NCBI RefSeq assembly: GCF_000151315.2
Contig: NW_011887300.1
Coordinates: forward strand, 490,329-554,328
DNA from: Capsaspora owczarzaki ATCC 30864
Taxonomy: Eukaryota; Opisthokonta; Filasterea
Length of the DNA: 64,000 nt
Direction: 5' to 3'
In this document: positions 9,739 through 24,446 of the stretch, piece after piece
How the letters are laid out: the number at the start of each line of letters is the position of its first letter
How positions within the stretch are numbered: the first letter of the stretch is position 1
The notes under the pieces: model-generated
What the model saw: only the letters and a program-made list of their open reading frames with translations
The model's database searches: none
Told to the model about the DNA's origin: nothing
Translations under genes and position numbers: made by a program

Positions 9739-11658
9739 ATGCTTCAGCCAGCCAAGCCATTGCCACTCACACGCCAAGCGCTGCGTGCAATGTCATCATC
9801 ATCGTCGTCGTCATCGTCGCAGGAGACGACGACTACAACTGCCAATAGTATCACTACTGCGGCTCCAACTGCAGCGACTGCTGGCCACGCGGTTTTTACT
9901 CTCGCTCCAACTCAGACTGCAGCTGCTCCCGTTGCTGCTCCCGTTGCTGCTGCTGCTGTTGCTGCAACCCCGATCGAAGTGGTCGAGTCGGTCGAGCCCG
10001 ACGCTGCTGACTCCTCCCCCAAGCCAGCAGATATCGTTGTTGAAGTCGAGGAAAGCTTGCCGACTGCATCCAACGAAGTCGCACCGACAGCTTCAGTAAG
10101 CAAGGCTGAGCCCCATCCCGGCTCGCCGATTCACGCCTTTGCCTTGCCAAAGCCCGCAGAGACCGTTTCCGAAGCCCATCCCGGCTCGCCGATTCATGCC
10201 TTTGCCTTGCCAAAGCCCGCAGAAATTGTTTCCAAAGCTATTGTTTCCGAAGCCCATCCCGGCTCGCCGATTCACGCCTTCGCCTTGTCAAAGCCCGCAG
10301 AGGCTGTTTCCGAAGCTATTGTTTCCGAAGCCCATCCCTTGACCACTCCGGTTGCTGCTGAAGCAGCCCATCCTGGCTCGCCCATTCACGCCTTCGTCGC
10401 TCATGATACACCCGCGTCCAAAGCAAGCGCCGAATCTGCTGAGGCTTCTTCAGGCGAAACGTCTCTTGAACAGGACAAACCAGACACGGCATCAACCAAG
10501 TCTCATGTTCGCGCTGCTCGTGGCTCAACCGCAGTGCCCGTCAAGCAAGCACTCGTCACTGTGCTGGCAAACTCGCTCGTCGGTCTCCAGGATGGCGTGT
10601 TGCCCACCACCTTGCTCAAGCGCGTCTCTTACAACAATCCCGACCAGACTGATGCTGCTCTCAAGGTCGTTCAGCAAGTCGACGCTCTTGTGGAAGCCCG
10701 GCTTGAAAAGAATCGCGAGGAAGTCAAAATCGAGAACAAACTACGCGAAGAAGCGGCTGCTCGCGCGGCGGCTGCATCTACCAGTACCACAGTCCCGACT
10801 GCACCTGCTTCATCGCCAACACCATCGGCGGGGCCCATCTCGATTTCCGTGGGCAAGTTTGCCGCGTCCCAATCCTCGCAACCAGCAGCAGCAGCAGCAG
10901 CAGCAGCAGCCTCCACATCTTCCACTGGGCCGCATTTGGTCACGCCCGGCATGGTGCAGCCTCGACGCTTCACCGAGCCCTCGAGTGTTTACTCGCGCAT
11001 CGCTGGATCGTTGGACATTGATTCGAACGACATGCCATGGAACCTTCCCGGCATTGTGAGCGCGCTTGACGCCCATCCTGCAGGCGACGCACGTGTGCCT
11101 CACCGAGGCGGTGTTGTGCTGCATCAGTCGCCTCCCTCTGTCAACAGCGGCCCTGGGTTTGCCTTGACCAGCTCACATTCCGCGACCCCCACAGCTGTAT
11201 CCTCTCTCAGTGGCGCTACCTTCCACGTTCAGCATCAGTACATTATCACAAATGGAATGCTTCCTGCTGCGCCCACTGCCACCGCAGGCTCTCCAGCAGG
11301 CGACGCCCCAACCCCGAGCATTGCCGCGCTAAGCGCTCAATTGAAGCTAATGGAAGGCATGCTGCAAGAGATGACCGCTATGGTCCACGCTTTGAAGGTC
11401 GGTGCCAACCCGGCATCAAACCAGGCATCCACAAACCAATATTCGCGCCCGGCATCGACATTGTCCACTGCGCCTTCATCGGCTTCCGCCTCATCTTGGA
11501 GCGCGCCCAACCGAGTGCGCCGCATCACGATCGGTCGCAACCAAAAGCCCTCGTTCGCTCCTGCTTCGGAATCTCCTGCGGCTTCAGCTGCCCCTGCCGT
11601 GGCAGTGGAAACCCCAAACGCTTCAAGCACGCCATCATCGTCGAAGGACTCGAAATGA
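9739..11658 (+). CDS. Ser/Ala/Thr-rich orphan with AHPGSPIHAF peptide repeats
   Basis: This is a single open frame of 639 residues from the ATG at 9739; a second ATG before the Ser run at 9790 is also possible. The N-terminal third is low complexity (Ser, Thr, Ala, Val). Residues about 115-220 hold four full copies and one partial copy of a unit built on AHPGSPIHAFALPKPAE. The most conserved-looking part is about residues 265-335 (PVKQALVTVLANSLVGLQDG, then a charged helix rich in Glu/Arg/Lys that could form a coiled coil). A poly-Ala run and a basic C-terminal region (RVRRITIGRNQKPSF) follow. I do not recognise the family. Codon use matches its neighbours. Confidence 0.65.
   Translation: MLQPAKPLPLTRQALRAMSSSSSSSSSQETTTTTANSITTAAPTAATAGHAVFTLAPTQTAAAPVAAPVAAAAVAATPIEVVESVEPDAADSSPKPADIVVEVEESLPTASNEVAPTASVSKAEPHPGSPIHAFALPKPAETVSEAHPGSPIHAFALPKPAEIVSKAIVSEAHPGSPIHAFALSKPAEAVSEAIVSEAHPLTTPVAAEAAHPGSPIHAFVAHDTPASKASAESAEASSGETSLEQDKPDTASTKSHVRAARGSTAVPVKQALVTVLANSLVGLQDGVLPTTLLKRVSYNNPDQTDAALKVVQQVDALVEARLEKNREEVKIENKLREEAAARAAAASTSTTVPTAPASSPTPSAGPISISVGKFAASQSSQPAAAAAAAAASTSSTGPHLVTPGMVQPRRFTEPSSVYSRIAGSLDIDSNDMPWNLPGIVSALDAHPAGDARVPHRGGVVLHQSPPSVNSGPGFALTSSHSATPTAVSSLSGATFHVQHQYIITNGMLPAAPTATAGSPAGDAPTPSIAALSAQLKLMEGMLQEMTAMVHALKVGANPASNQASTNQYSRPASTLSTAPSSASASSWSAPNRVRRITIGRNQKPSFAPASESPAASAAPAVAVETPNASSTPSSSKDSK
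10087..10400 (+). repeat. In-frame coding tandem repeat (AHPGSPIHAF unit)
   Basis: Units of about 54-75 bases encode SEAHPGSPIHAFALPKPAE with few changes. Most differences are at the ends of the unit and in small insertions (KAIVSE, EAIVSE). Near identity at the DNA level indicates recent expansion. Confidence 0.85.
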
Positions 11659-11727
11659 GGAGGAATTGGGAAAAAAATACAAATTGAATACTGATTTGGT
11701 TTCTTATTAAAAATATTGTCTGCGCGT

Positions 11728-15985
<4,258 letters not shown>

Positions 15986-17578
15986 CGTCCGAAATGGTGG
16001 GGTGGGGACTGTGCGGAGGGGAGGAGGACGTCGGGCAACAATGCAATCCAGGAAAGAATACGAAACGGGAAAAAAAAACGAATAAAATAATAAAATAATA
16101 AAATAAAAAATGAAAAAAAAAATATAAAATGAGCGGTTTGTTCGTCTTTTTTGTGTTGAAGTCAGACATTGAACATGAAGAGCGAATCAGTGCATCAGCG
16201 TTATCAGAATTGAAGCAGGGTTCGTTTTGGTGTTGACTGGAAAAAAAGCCACTCGGTTCGAACTGCAAGAATGTTTGTTTCGCATCGATCGCCTTGCCAT
16301 CCTGCCAGCGCCGGGGGTGGATTCTGCTTCTGCAGCTGCACCTCATGCCTTCTCTTTGATTTTCCTACAATGTGCTTGAATTGTTGGCGCGATGAGAAAG
16401 CGGTTCGTTTTGCGGTTTTGCTGGTGAAACCGACAAATCCAAAAACGAAAATGCAAAATCGGTTCATTCCTCCTTTTTGCTTCATAGAATGACTTACGCC
16501 GTCACTAAGAACAGCCTGAAGGCTCTGAACGTTTTCTACCTTGTACGGTTTCATACGAAACAGTGAACTTTTTTTTTTTTTCCTTTCTCTACGTTTCCTA
16601 CCTTCCTTCTCTTCTTCTTCTCGTTCTCGTTCTCTCTCTTCTTCTTCCCAACTTCGAACAAAGCAACCTCCTCCATCCGTTCCGCTCTGAATGTGATGAC
16701 GACTCCCACACTCGCCAGCCGACGTCGCCTTCGCTCAGCCCTGTGACTTTTTTGAAGTGGGGAAAAAGCATTTTTTTTTTACTTTTTTTTTTTTTTTTTT
16801 TCCTCCTTCAAATAGCTAAAATGACGGCATTTTCGCGCGCTTTCGAAAAAATTTCGCTGCGCAGTTGTTTTCGCCTCTTTTGCTTGGGACCGCGCGCGCA
16901 GTGCCCCAGAATCACTGACTCGCCGCTTGGCTATGCGCTTGCGTCGACCGTCCTCGCGCGGTGTGCAAGCGCGCTTCCAAAAAAATGCGCCCATTGTGCG
17001 AAAATGAAAAAGAAACAGAAAAAAAAGCGATCGCGAATTTTTTTTTTTTTTGATTTTTCAAATTGGCGTGTTGTATTTTTTTTTTTTCTGGGTCTGTGTT
17101 CGTTTTCACTTTGCTCTGCGACCTGTGCGACAACGCAAGGTGTACGAGCTTGGTGCAAAATGGGTGTACCAGCGTGCTGCATCCAGCGCTGGCCAAATCG
17201 CAAATCGCTTCCCACAAGAATTCAAAACAGAAAAAAAGGGAACATATGGCGTTGTTCCAGCAAAAAACAAAAAAAAAAAAAAACCTGTTACATCGAAAAC
17301 CTGGTTCGAAAAAGACGTGAACAGGAAATGCATCAAAAATTCAAATTCAATGAGAAGAAGAAATCGAGTGTCGCACCAGAGAGAGGACCAGAAAGCGACA
17401 CCCGAGATGGACATTTCCGATGGCGCTGGCTTGGGTTGGTCGCTCTTGGAGCGACTCGAGCAAAGCGAAAGAAGAAGAAAAAGAAGAAAAAAAGAAGCCA
17501 CGTCGTTGTCGCTTGCCTCTGCCCTTACATGCACGTTGTCATCTCATTGTGCCTCTCGCTCCCTTTTTGATCCTGTAG
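15986..17578. other. Homopolymer-rich region upstream of AGAP and tetraspanin
   Basis: The two genes diverge from here. The stretch holds many poly-A/T runs (for example 16086-16125, 16567-16580, 16770-16800, 17040-17050, 17271-17283). A short minus-strand frame at about 16555-16497 (MKPYKVENVQSLQAVLSDG) ends at a GTAAGT donor and could be a first exon, but no continuation was convincing. The missing first exon of the tetraspanin should lie here or further upstream; I did not find it. Confidence 0.4.
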
Positions 17579-18372
17579 GTCGTGTCGATCATCTTGATCG
17601 CCGTCGCTGGCGCCGCCAAGGGCATGGCCAAGCTCAGCTCTGCCGCCGTCGCTGGTGGTGTCATTGCCTGCGGTGTCTTCCTCCTCCTCGTCTCGGTTCT
17701 CGGTTTTATTGGCGCCCACAAGCACCACCAGGTTATGCTCTTCATTTACATGATTGTCCTCGCCCTCATTTTCATCATCCAATTCTCGGTTTCCGTTGCC
17801 TGCCTCTCCGTCACTGGCGGCCAGCAGCGCGATCTTGTTCGTGAGGCCTGGATCCAGCTCAGCGCTGACTCGCGTGCCGACATCCAGAACTGGGGCACCT
17901 GCTGCGGCTTTGACGCCCCCACTGGCGCCTACTACAACGGCACTGTCTTCACTGCCAACTACCTTGGCCCCTCTGAAAACGTCCACACCAACCCCCATCA
18001 ACGCTGCCCCTGCTCTGACGGCTCCAACAGCGCTGCCACTGGCAACCTCGTGTGCCACGACGACGGCTCTGGCACTGAAGGCACTCCTGGCTCTGGCTAC
18101 CCCACCCGTGGCCCCAAGGGCAAGGGCTGCATGGCCAAGCTTGAGGACGACCTCGACAAGGGCTTCAAGGCTGCCGGCGGTGTCGGTCTCTTCTTCTCCT
18201 TCACTGAGGTGAGATGGCTTTTTTTTTTCCCCTGGCTTTTTGTTGTTATTGGTTTCTTTGCTGGTTTTCAAAGTGCTCACTTGCCGCTCGTCTGTTTGTT
18301 TCTCAGCTTATCGGCATTGTTGCCGCTGCTCGCTTCCGCACCAGCCTTAAGCAAGAGGCCAACTACGCTTAA
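17579..18372 (+). CDS. Tetraspanin, TSPAN13/31-like (5' exon not found)
   Basis: Two exons are clear: 17579-18208 and 18307-18372, in frame to a stop. The reading begins inside the first membrane segment (VVSIILIAVAGAAKG), continues through TM2 (VIACGVFLLLVSVLGFIGAH) and TM3 (MLFIYMIVLALIFIIQF), a large extracellular loop with the tetraspanin CCG motif (NWGTCCGF) and further Cys residues, and ends with TM4 (VGLFFSFTELIGIVAAARF) and a short tail. The sequence HKHHQVMLFIYMIV and FFSFTE matches the TSPAN13/TSPAN31 subgroup. These organise other membrane proteins into microdomains. The loop is longer and more Gly/Ser-rich than in vertebrates. The true start, with the N-terminal cytoplasmic residues and half of TM1, must be in an upstream exon preceding the acceptor at 17578. 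Confidence 0.88.
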
Positions 18373-18702
18373 AGCGATTTTTGGTTACATTTTTTTTTCT
18401 TTTTACTTTTTCTTGTTTTTATGTGGTTGCGCGTGTCTGTGTGTCGTGATCGTTTCACATGTGCATTGTTAGTGGCTCACTCGCTGTTCCTCCGTGATGT
18501 CCGAGCTGCGCGTGTCATTTGCGTCTACTGATGTGCTGTGCAAAGGATGATTCGTTGTTGACTTTTAATTGTCAGGTTTTCTAGCTTTTTGTTTCTGTCC
18601 CTTCTCCATAATTTTCATTGTTGTCCTGATTTCCAATCCGACCTCTTATGTGCACCTGCATTTGTCCAAAAGACCGTTCGCCACTCTTTACTTTGAATCA
18701 GA
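18373..18702. other. Spacer between tandem plus-strand genes
   Basis: T-rich spacer containing the tetraspanin 3' UTR and the promoter of the NDUFA4-like gene. No gene was seen. Confidence 0.45.
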
Positions 18703-19582
18703 ATGGTTGTTGGCGCCACCAAGCAGCTTCTCAAGGAGAACCCTCCGGTAACCCTGCGCTCTCATTTCCCCCCCCCACTGCACTGGAGTAGCCCATCCTT
18801 CATCCCCACCCCAGCAGCATAGCGTTTTTGGGACGCAGAGTGCGGGGCTGGAAGGAGGTGGGGGAAAGCACCGCGACATGAGGGGCTTCACGCCGAACCA
18901 TCCTCGACCCCCTCTCCCTCGCCGCCGCCGCCGCCGCGCTCATTCCACCCCACGCTACTTTAGCACTCGTTCCTAGCAAGTGCACCGCTGGGACGACACG
19001 GGGTGCTCTCTCTCTCTCTCTCTCTTTGTCAAACGCTCACTTGATTTTTGTATGTCGTTTGTTGTATTGATTTTTTTTTCTTTTTTCTTGTTCAGCTCAT
19101 CCCGCTTTTCGGCATCATCGGCCTCGGTCTCGTCGGCGCTGGCTACTATGTCGGCCGTCTTTCCATGGGCTCCCACGTCGTGTAAGTCCCCCCAATTATG
19201 CTGTTGCCCCGACTCGCATTGACAGGGAAGCGAGATCCTGCTTTTTTTTTTTTTTTTTTTTGCCGACTTTTTCCCTCTCTCTCTCTCTCTTCCCTCTCTC
19301 GCTCACATCCATCGATGCCGATCCGTCATTGGGTCTTCTGTCGCACTTTGTGCTCATGCATCGGCAGCTGGGATCGCAAGAACCCCCACCCCTGGATCCA
19401 CACTCGCCAAGATGATCACGACAAGGTAACCGAGATTGTCAATCTAAACGGCCATCGTACTCAGTACACTTGTAGTCGTCTCACTCACAATCATGCACGT
19501 TGACACAAAATTGCAGTTCATTGACCTGCGAGATGAGCGCAAGAAGATTATGGACGCCAAGGCTGGCAACAACTCCCAGTAA
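18703..19582 (+). CDS. NDUFA4: NDUFA4/COXFA4-like cytochrome c oxidase subunit
   Basis: Four exons close in frame to an 84-residue protein: 18703-18747, 19096-19181, 19368-19425 and 19517-19582. The product has the layout of NDUFA4, a small inner-membrane protein now assigned to respiratory complex IV: a short N-terminal helix (VGATKQLLKENPP), one membrane segment (LIPLFGIIGLGLVGAGYYVG), the family signature WDRKNPHPW, and a charged C-terminus. The length matches the family (about 80 residues). The introns (348, 186 and 91 bp) together exceed the coding sequence; the first contains a G-rich/C-rich segment around 18770-18950. The coding part is short but the signature is convincing. Confidence 0.88.
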
Positions 19583-19948
19583 ACGGCTCGACACGAAAAT
19601 GCATTTCAACGCCTTGTCGTCTTTGCTGTTTGCCGCTTGCTGCTGCTGTTGAGAACCCACGTCTCTCGCTGCTGCTGCTGCGTGTCAACAGTTTGTTGAT
19701 AGTTGTTGATATGTTGCTTCTTTCTCTTTTGTTGCATTGATACACATCCAAATCGTCCCTCAATGAACGGTTTTGTAGATTTTTTTTTTTTTTTTTTCAG
19801 CTTTCGTTCCCCTTTTGCTTGATTTTGAGCAGATTCACCAGCCACAGCACTCGAAACTCGAACACAATCAAAAAGTACATTAAATAATGTCAGGATACAG
19901 GCACCAGCAGTGTCCAGCACTGCGCGCATTCAACAAGCACACGATTCA
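19583..19948. other. Convergent spacer
   Basis: Spacer between the converging NDUFA4-like and SUMO-protease genes. It contains CTG/TGC-rich segments around 19620-19690 and a T run at 19780-19797. No gene was seen. Confidence 0.45.
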
Positions 19949-22369
19949 TCAAAACAACGCGTCTTGAAAGTTGAGCTCCGCTGCTCGCAGTTCGGACTGG
20001 ATGTGCTGCCGGAAGGGCTGAATGGCGCTCACCCGATCGTCGACGGTTTGCAGAATGGTGCTCGTCTGCGCTTGATGCGAAACAAACAAATCGCCGGCAA
20101 CGAACGCGCGTCGCACGAGCCGCTCAAAAACGAGCACAAACACGCCGCAATCGTTTCCGTTTTGCTGAACGGGTGTGCGTGCTGTGGGATTCGCCGCTTT
20201 CGCGCAATCAACCAGCTCCCAATTCTTGACGTCTGGACGCAATAGACGAAGGAGACGCTCGATGAGTTTCAGCGGGTCGTTGCCAGACATGTGCTGCGAG
20301 TCCCAGTACTCGACCCGGGCTTGCTCTGGCAGAATAACCAATAGGCCCCAGTGTGCCTTGTCTCGATTGATGGGGATCATGATGACACGGTCGGGCACTC
20401 GTGGATGTTTGAACTTTGGCTTTGCGCCGCCGTCTGCCTCGGAAGACAGAGCGTCCAGTCGCGCTTGCGCGTTCGGTGCAGTGAGACCAATGCGGATGGA
20501 TGTCTCCCACGTGCGAACATGCGAGATGCCCCGATTTTGCAGTCTGGTAAAGAAAAACGTCGTGGCAATGTGCAACCCGGGTGTTCCGTGACACAGGAGC
20601 TCTCCGTACGCGTCAATCAGACGGTCATTCAGCCACCCAGAGCCGTCAAGTAGTTCAAATTCCTTTGGCGTGAGTTCCCTGGCCAAAAGGGTGTCTGTTG
20701 CTGAAACTGACGACTGGGATGAGGGCGTGGTGGATGCCGATTGTCGCGGCGGGGCAGCCGAGGGCGGAGACGGCGTTCGTCGGCGCCCGACTCTGTCCGA
20801 ACACTCATTCCACACGTCGGATTCATCGCCGCTGCCATCACTGCGGTCGCTGTGATCAATGTCAACGCCATCAAAGTCGTCGTCGTCGTCGTCGTCGTGT
20901 AGTTGTATTGGTGGCGGCTGGTGATTGCGATCGCGAGGAGATAATACACCTGCCTTTGGTGCTGGCGATGACGAGGAGGTTGGTGCGGCGATCGAGCGCG
21001 GAGTCGCAGGTTCTCGGGGTGTGGATGACTGGCTGGCATCAGAGGCACGAGGAGGCGTTTGCGGGAGAGTGGTGGCGGGTGCATGTCGAGAAGTGGTTGT
21101 TGTTGAGGCCGCCTTCGGTTCCATGTTCTTGTTGTTGGCAAAGACTGGGAATTCACCCAACGGAGCGGTGTTTGGCAAGAGCACGACCATCTCGCGGACT
21201 TGCGATTGGACGCCATCAAAAAGCAGAATGGCGGCGCGATAGGCATTCTCCAGGCTGTCAAACGTGCAAACTCGGCTTTCGGAGCCTGGATAAACCAATG
21301 GGCCTGGTCTCCCATCGATTAGAATCCAATCCCTCTTCAATCCAACCACGCCAATGCAGCCGAGAGACGGGTGGAGTACGAGGAAGGCAAGCGGCCGAGG
21401 AAACGGCGTGCTCCTGTGTGTTGCAACGGCTTCGCCTCCGTTGTAGAAGGTTTTCAGTTGCAGCGACAAGCCAATCTCGGGAAGTACCTCTGCGAACAGC
21501 TCGAGCTCGTCTGCGTCGCCCAGAGTCTTGGGCAGCCAAACAGCAGCGTGTCGGATCCAGTCCCGCGGCCAGTGCACCCACGTTTCCACGTCAAACGTGG
21601 CATGCTGCAAGAGATTCGCGTGGGCGGCAAGCGGACCCTCCGTGCGCTCATCGTAGGCAAAGTTCAGAAACCCGGCCAGCACAAACAGCGGGCTGAGTCG
21701 TGTGACGAGGACCTTCTCGCTCGCACCACCTGCATGATTGCGCGTGGATCTTGCCGTCAGCAACAACTCGGCCGCAGTAGTGATGGCTGGTTGCACCGTT
21801 CTTGTGGTCGACGGCGTCAAACTTGACGACGCTTGTGTCAGTGGCAGATATTGCTTCTCATCGCCCTCGGATGACGACGACGATGAGGATGAGGATGATG
21901 ATGAGGATGATGAAGATGATGACGATAATTCCTCCATGCGAGGCTTCTTGCTCGGTCGCTCAACGCTGCTCGCAGATGGAGCACGAACAGAGCGCCCGGA
22001 CTCTTGGACGTCCACTTCATTGTCGTGGTCGTCGACGTCGTCGTCTTGGTCCGCGTCCGAGTCGCCGTCGAGGACATGCACGGGCGGCCAGAGTTCCTTT
22101 GCGTTTCGGAGATACTCTTCGCACACGCACGAGAGGTCCTGGTCGGACGCGAAGAGCTGGCTCACGGCTCGCTGGAAGCGCAGGTTGAGCTCTCTCCGCT
22201 TGGCCGTCGTGCTCATCGCGGTTGTGTCTGCATGGCGCGATGGCGTCGTCCTGCTGGTCATCAAACCAGTCGCAGTCGCAGTCGCAGTCGCAGCGGTGGC
22301 AGTGGATTTGGATTGCGCGCGGCGGCCTGCAGCAGACGGGATACTTCGACTCGGCCCCTGGCCCATCAT
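19949..22369 (-). CDS. Ulp1/SENP-type SUMO protease (C48 peptidase)
   Basis: This is an intronless frame of 806 residues starting MMGQGPSRS. Only the last ~210 residues form the C48 cysteine protease domain, which cleaves SUMO (or a related ubiquitin-like protein) from precursors and conjugates. Visible elements are the entry motif LLDGSGWLNDRLIDAYGELL, catalytic His in DKAHWGLLV (about residue 673), Asp in VEYWDSQ (about 690), and the oxyanion Gln and nucleophile in QQNGNDCGVFVLVFERL (Cys about 741). The N-terminal ~590 residues are largely disordered, with an Asp/Ser-rich block (a long Ser run at about residues 155-175) and a more ordered segment (about 210-400) containing FVLAGFLNFAYDERTEG and WVHWPRDWIRHAAVWLP that I do not recognise. 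The catalytic set is complete, so activity is likely. Confidence 0.9.
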   Translation of the reverse strand: MMGQGPSRSIPSAAGRRAQSKSTATAATATATATGLMTSRTTPSRHADTTAMSTTAKRRELNLRFQRAVSQLFASDQDLSCVCEEYLRNAKELWPPVHVLDGDSDADQDDDVDDHDNEVDVQESGRSVRAPSASSVERPSKKPRMEELSSSSSSSSSSSSSSSSSSSEGDEKQYLPLTQASSSLTPSTTRTVQPAITTAAELLLTARSTRNHAGGASEKVLVTRLSPLFVLAGFLNFAYDERTEGPLAAHANLLQHATFDVETWVHWPRDWIRHAAVWLPKTLGDADELELFAEVLPEIGLSLQLKTFYNGGEAVATHRSTPFPRPLAFLVLHPSLGCIGVVGLKRDWILIDGRPGPLVYPGSESRVCTFDSLENAYRAAILLFDGVQSQVREMVVLLPNTAPLGEFPVFANNKNMEPKAASTTTTSRHAPATTLPQTPPRASDASQSSTPREPATPRSIAAPTSSSSPAPKAGVLSPRDRNHQPPPIQLHDDDDDDDFDGVDIDHSDRSDGSGDESDVWNECSDRVGRRRTPSPPSAAPPRQSASTTPSSQSSVSATDTLLARELTPKEFELLDGSGWLNDRLIDAYGELLCHGTPGLHIATTFFFTRLQNRGISHVRTWETSIRIGLTAPNAQARLDALSSEADGGAKPKFKHPRVPDRVIMIPINRDKAHWGLLVILPEQARVEYWDSQHMSGNDPLKLIERLLRLLRPDVKNWELVDCAKAANPTARTPVQQNGNDCGVFVLVFERLVRRAFVAGDLFVSHQAQTSTILQTVDDRVSAIQPFRQHIQSELRAAELNFQDALF

Positions 22370-22816
22370 ATGCCACCAAAATCCCCTCCTTCTTATTCTG
22401 CTTCACAACAAAAGGAGAAGAGTGAAGAGTGAAATTATTCTGCTGTGGTCTTCATATCTGTGTCTTTGTGACATGTTCACTGCTTGTGGTGGATTGTCCA
22501 GTTTCTGAGCAAGCAAACTCAGCCCTTCTCGTTGTTTTGCAAAGCACCCTGTCTGTCCGTCTGTCTGTCTGTCTGTAAGAAGGAAGACATCTTGTCTGTA
22601 GAGAACCCCGCGTTGTGTGGAGGAACGCGTTGCTTGTTGAACCATTGCGATTGCGATTGTTGCCATGGATGGATGGATGTTGATCTATCGTGGGGTGTTT
22701 TAGGGGGGTTTGTTGGTCGTTGAATCCCTGATTTTACCTAATTCTCTGTTCTTCTGAGATTTTTTGAATTCACTCCCTTTTTTGTTTGTTTGTTTTTCAA
22801 AACACACATCAATCAC
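22370..22816. other. Divergent promoter region
   Basis: This spacer separates the divergent SUMO-protease and penta-EF-hand genes. It contains a TCTG tandem at about 22553-22576 and T-rich tracts just before the plus-strand start. No gene was seen. Confidence 0.45.
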
Positions 22817-24446
22817 ATGTCGTACCGACCGCAGCAAGGCTATCCCCCGCAAGGCTACCCGCCGCAGCAGGGCTACCCACCCCAGCAGCAGCAGCAGGGA
22901 TACCCGCCTCAACAGGGCTACCCGCCTCAGCAAGGCTACCCGCCGCAGCAGGCAAGTCCACACGAACAAACCGCCCCTTCGCAACCTAACGGCCTTCCTC
23001 TCCAGCTTCATCCCCGCGCGCGCTTGAACGGTTCGATTGGATTGATTGCTGATCTGTCTCGTTGTCGCTGTGTGATTTGACGGCTCGGGGGGTGCGCAGG
23101 GATACGGCCAGCAACAGCCGCCGCCTCGTTACGGACAGGTTCTGCCTCCCCAGCGCAACAACCCAGTCATGCCGCCAAACTGCGATCCGACCCTCTGGGC
23201 ATGGTTTATGGTAAGGCAGAGTCGCGCCTCGTCCATTTTGTAAACGCGCCCGTTCGCTTTGGCGTTGGCTTTGGCTTTGGCTTTGGCCTTCTGACGTCAC
23301 GCTCATCATCGGTGAACGAGGCACCCCCGTCACCATTGTCGGAAAGATTGGGCAATAATAGCTCACGCTGAGTCTCTGTCGTGATTCTTTATTGGTGTCC
23401 AAAAAAAGGCCGTCGACACGGACCGCAGTGGACAGATTGATGCCAACGAGCTCAAGCAAGCATTGGTCAACGGCAACTGGTCGCCCTTCAACGATACCAC
23501 CTGCCGAATGATGATTGGCCTGTTCGACACTGACCGCTCTGGCACCATCAACTTTTTGGGTGAGGCAGAACGCTTCCACCAAAGCAAACACGAGCGAAAC
23601 GCTTGCGGAAATGCAAAGAACGGTTTGTAGTTTTGCCATTCCGTCTCCTCATTTGTGATGTGTCTTGTCCTCAGAGTTCTCTGGCCTGTGGAAGTACATT
23701 CAGGATTGGAAGGCCTGCTTTGATCGCTTCGATCGCGGTAAAGGACCATTTGTGTGCTTGTTTCTTCCCTTCTTTTTTCTTTCTCGCTGTTTTTCGGAGA
23801 CCTATTGCCTACAATCTCCACCCACTGACTCGAATCCCCTCCAACTTGCTTGTTCGGCTCATCAGATCGATCTGGCACGATTGAGGCGAGCGAACTCCAA
23901 ACCGCCCTGCAGACTTTTGGCTACCACCTTTCGCCGCAGTTCTCGCAGCTGGTCGTCCGCAAGTTCGACCGCACTTGTGAGTGCTTTTGAATGTCAATAG
24001 CTGTGCCGTGGACTCATTCTTCTTCAATTGTGTGCTCATGTTCTTGTTTCATTTTTGTTTGTGTGATTGGTGTTGTTTTCTCCTTTCCAGCCGGCTCGGG
24101 CATTCGCTTTGATGACTTTATCCAGACCTGTGTGCTCATCAAGGGCCTTTCCGAGTCGTTTGCGCAGGCCGACACCGAGCGAGTGAGTTGTGCAAGCAAA
24201 TGTTTTTGTTTTGTTTGTTCGTTTTGCTGTAGCTTTGCGCTCTCACTCCCTGCTCCCCTTGGCTCCTTGTACCCGAATCAGAATGGCTTTGCTCGCTTTG
24301 GCTTTGAGCAGGTGAGTGACACGAAGCAGCTTGATTTTTTTGGGTTCAACGAGCGAAAAAGGACAACTCAGTGTTTTTGAACGATTGTTTCTTTTTTTGC
24401 TCTGTCACAGTTCCTTGCTATCGTCTTCAGCCGTGCCATCGCATAA
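22817..24446 (+). CDS. Penta-EF-hand calcium-binding protein (ALG-2/peflin-like)
   Basis: The gene has about nine short exons. Exon 1 (22817-22951) encodes MSYRPQQGYPP followed by QQGYPP repeats, a Gly/Tyr/Pro/Gln-rich N-terminus like that of peflin and sorcin. The next exon gives NCDPTLWAWFM, and EF hands follow: DTDRSGQIDANELKQAL, DTDRSGTINFLEF, DRDRSGTIEASELQTAL-type, a degenerate hand near FDRTSGSGIRFDDF, and a final hand ending in FLAIVFSRAIA. The first three have canonical acidic ligands. Such proteins dimerise through the fifth hand and link calcium signals to membrane traffic. Exon 1 is followed by GCAAGT, a GC-AG intron, because only this junction keeps the frame with GGATAC at 23100. 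Other introns are GT-AG. Confidence 0.9.

Noticed and set aside
16204-16555. Minus-strand exon MKPYKVENVQSLQAVLSDG with a GTAAGT donor
   Set aside because: It looks exon-like, but two possible continuations both degrade into low-complexity sequence; it could be a 5' exon of AGAP but nothing links it in frame.
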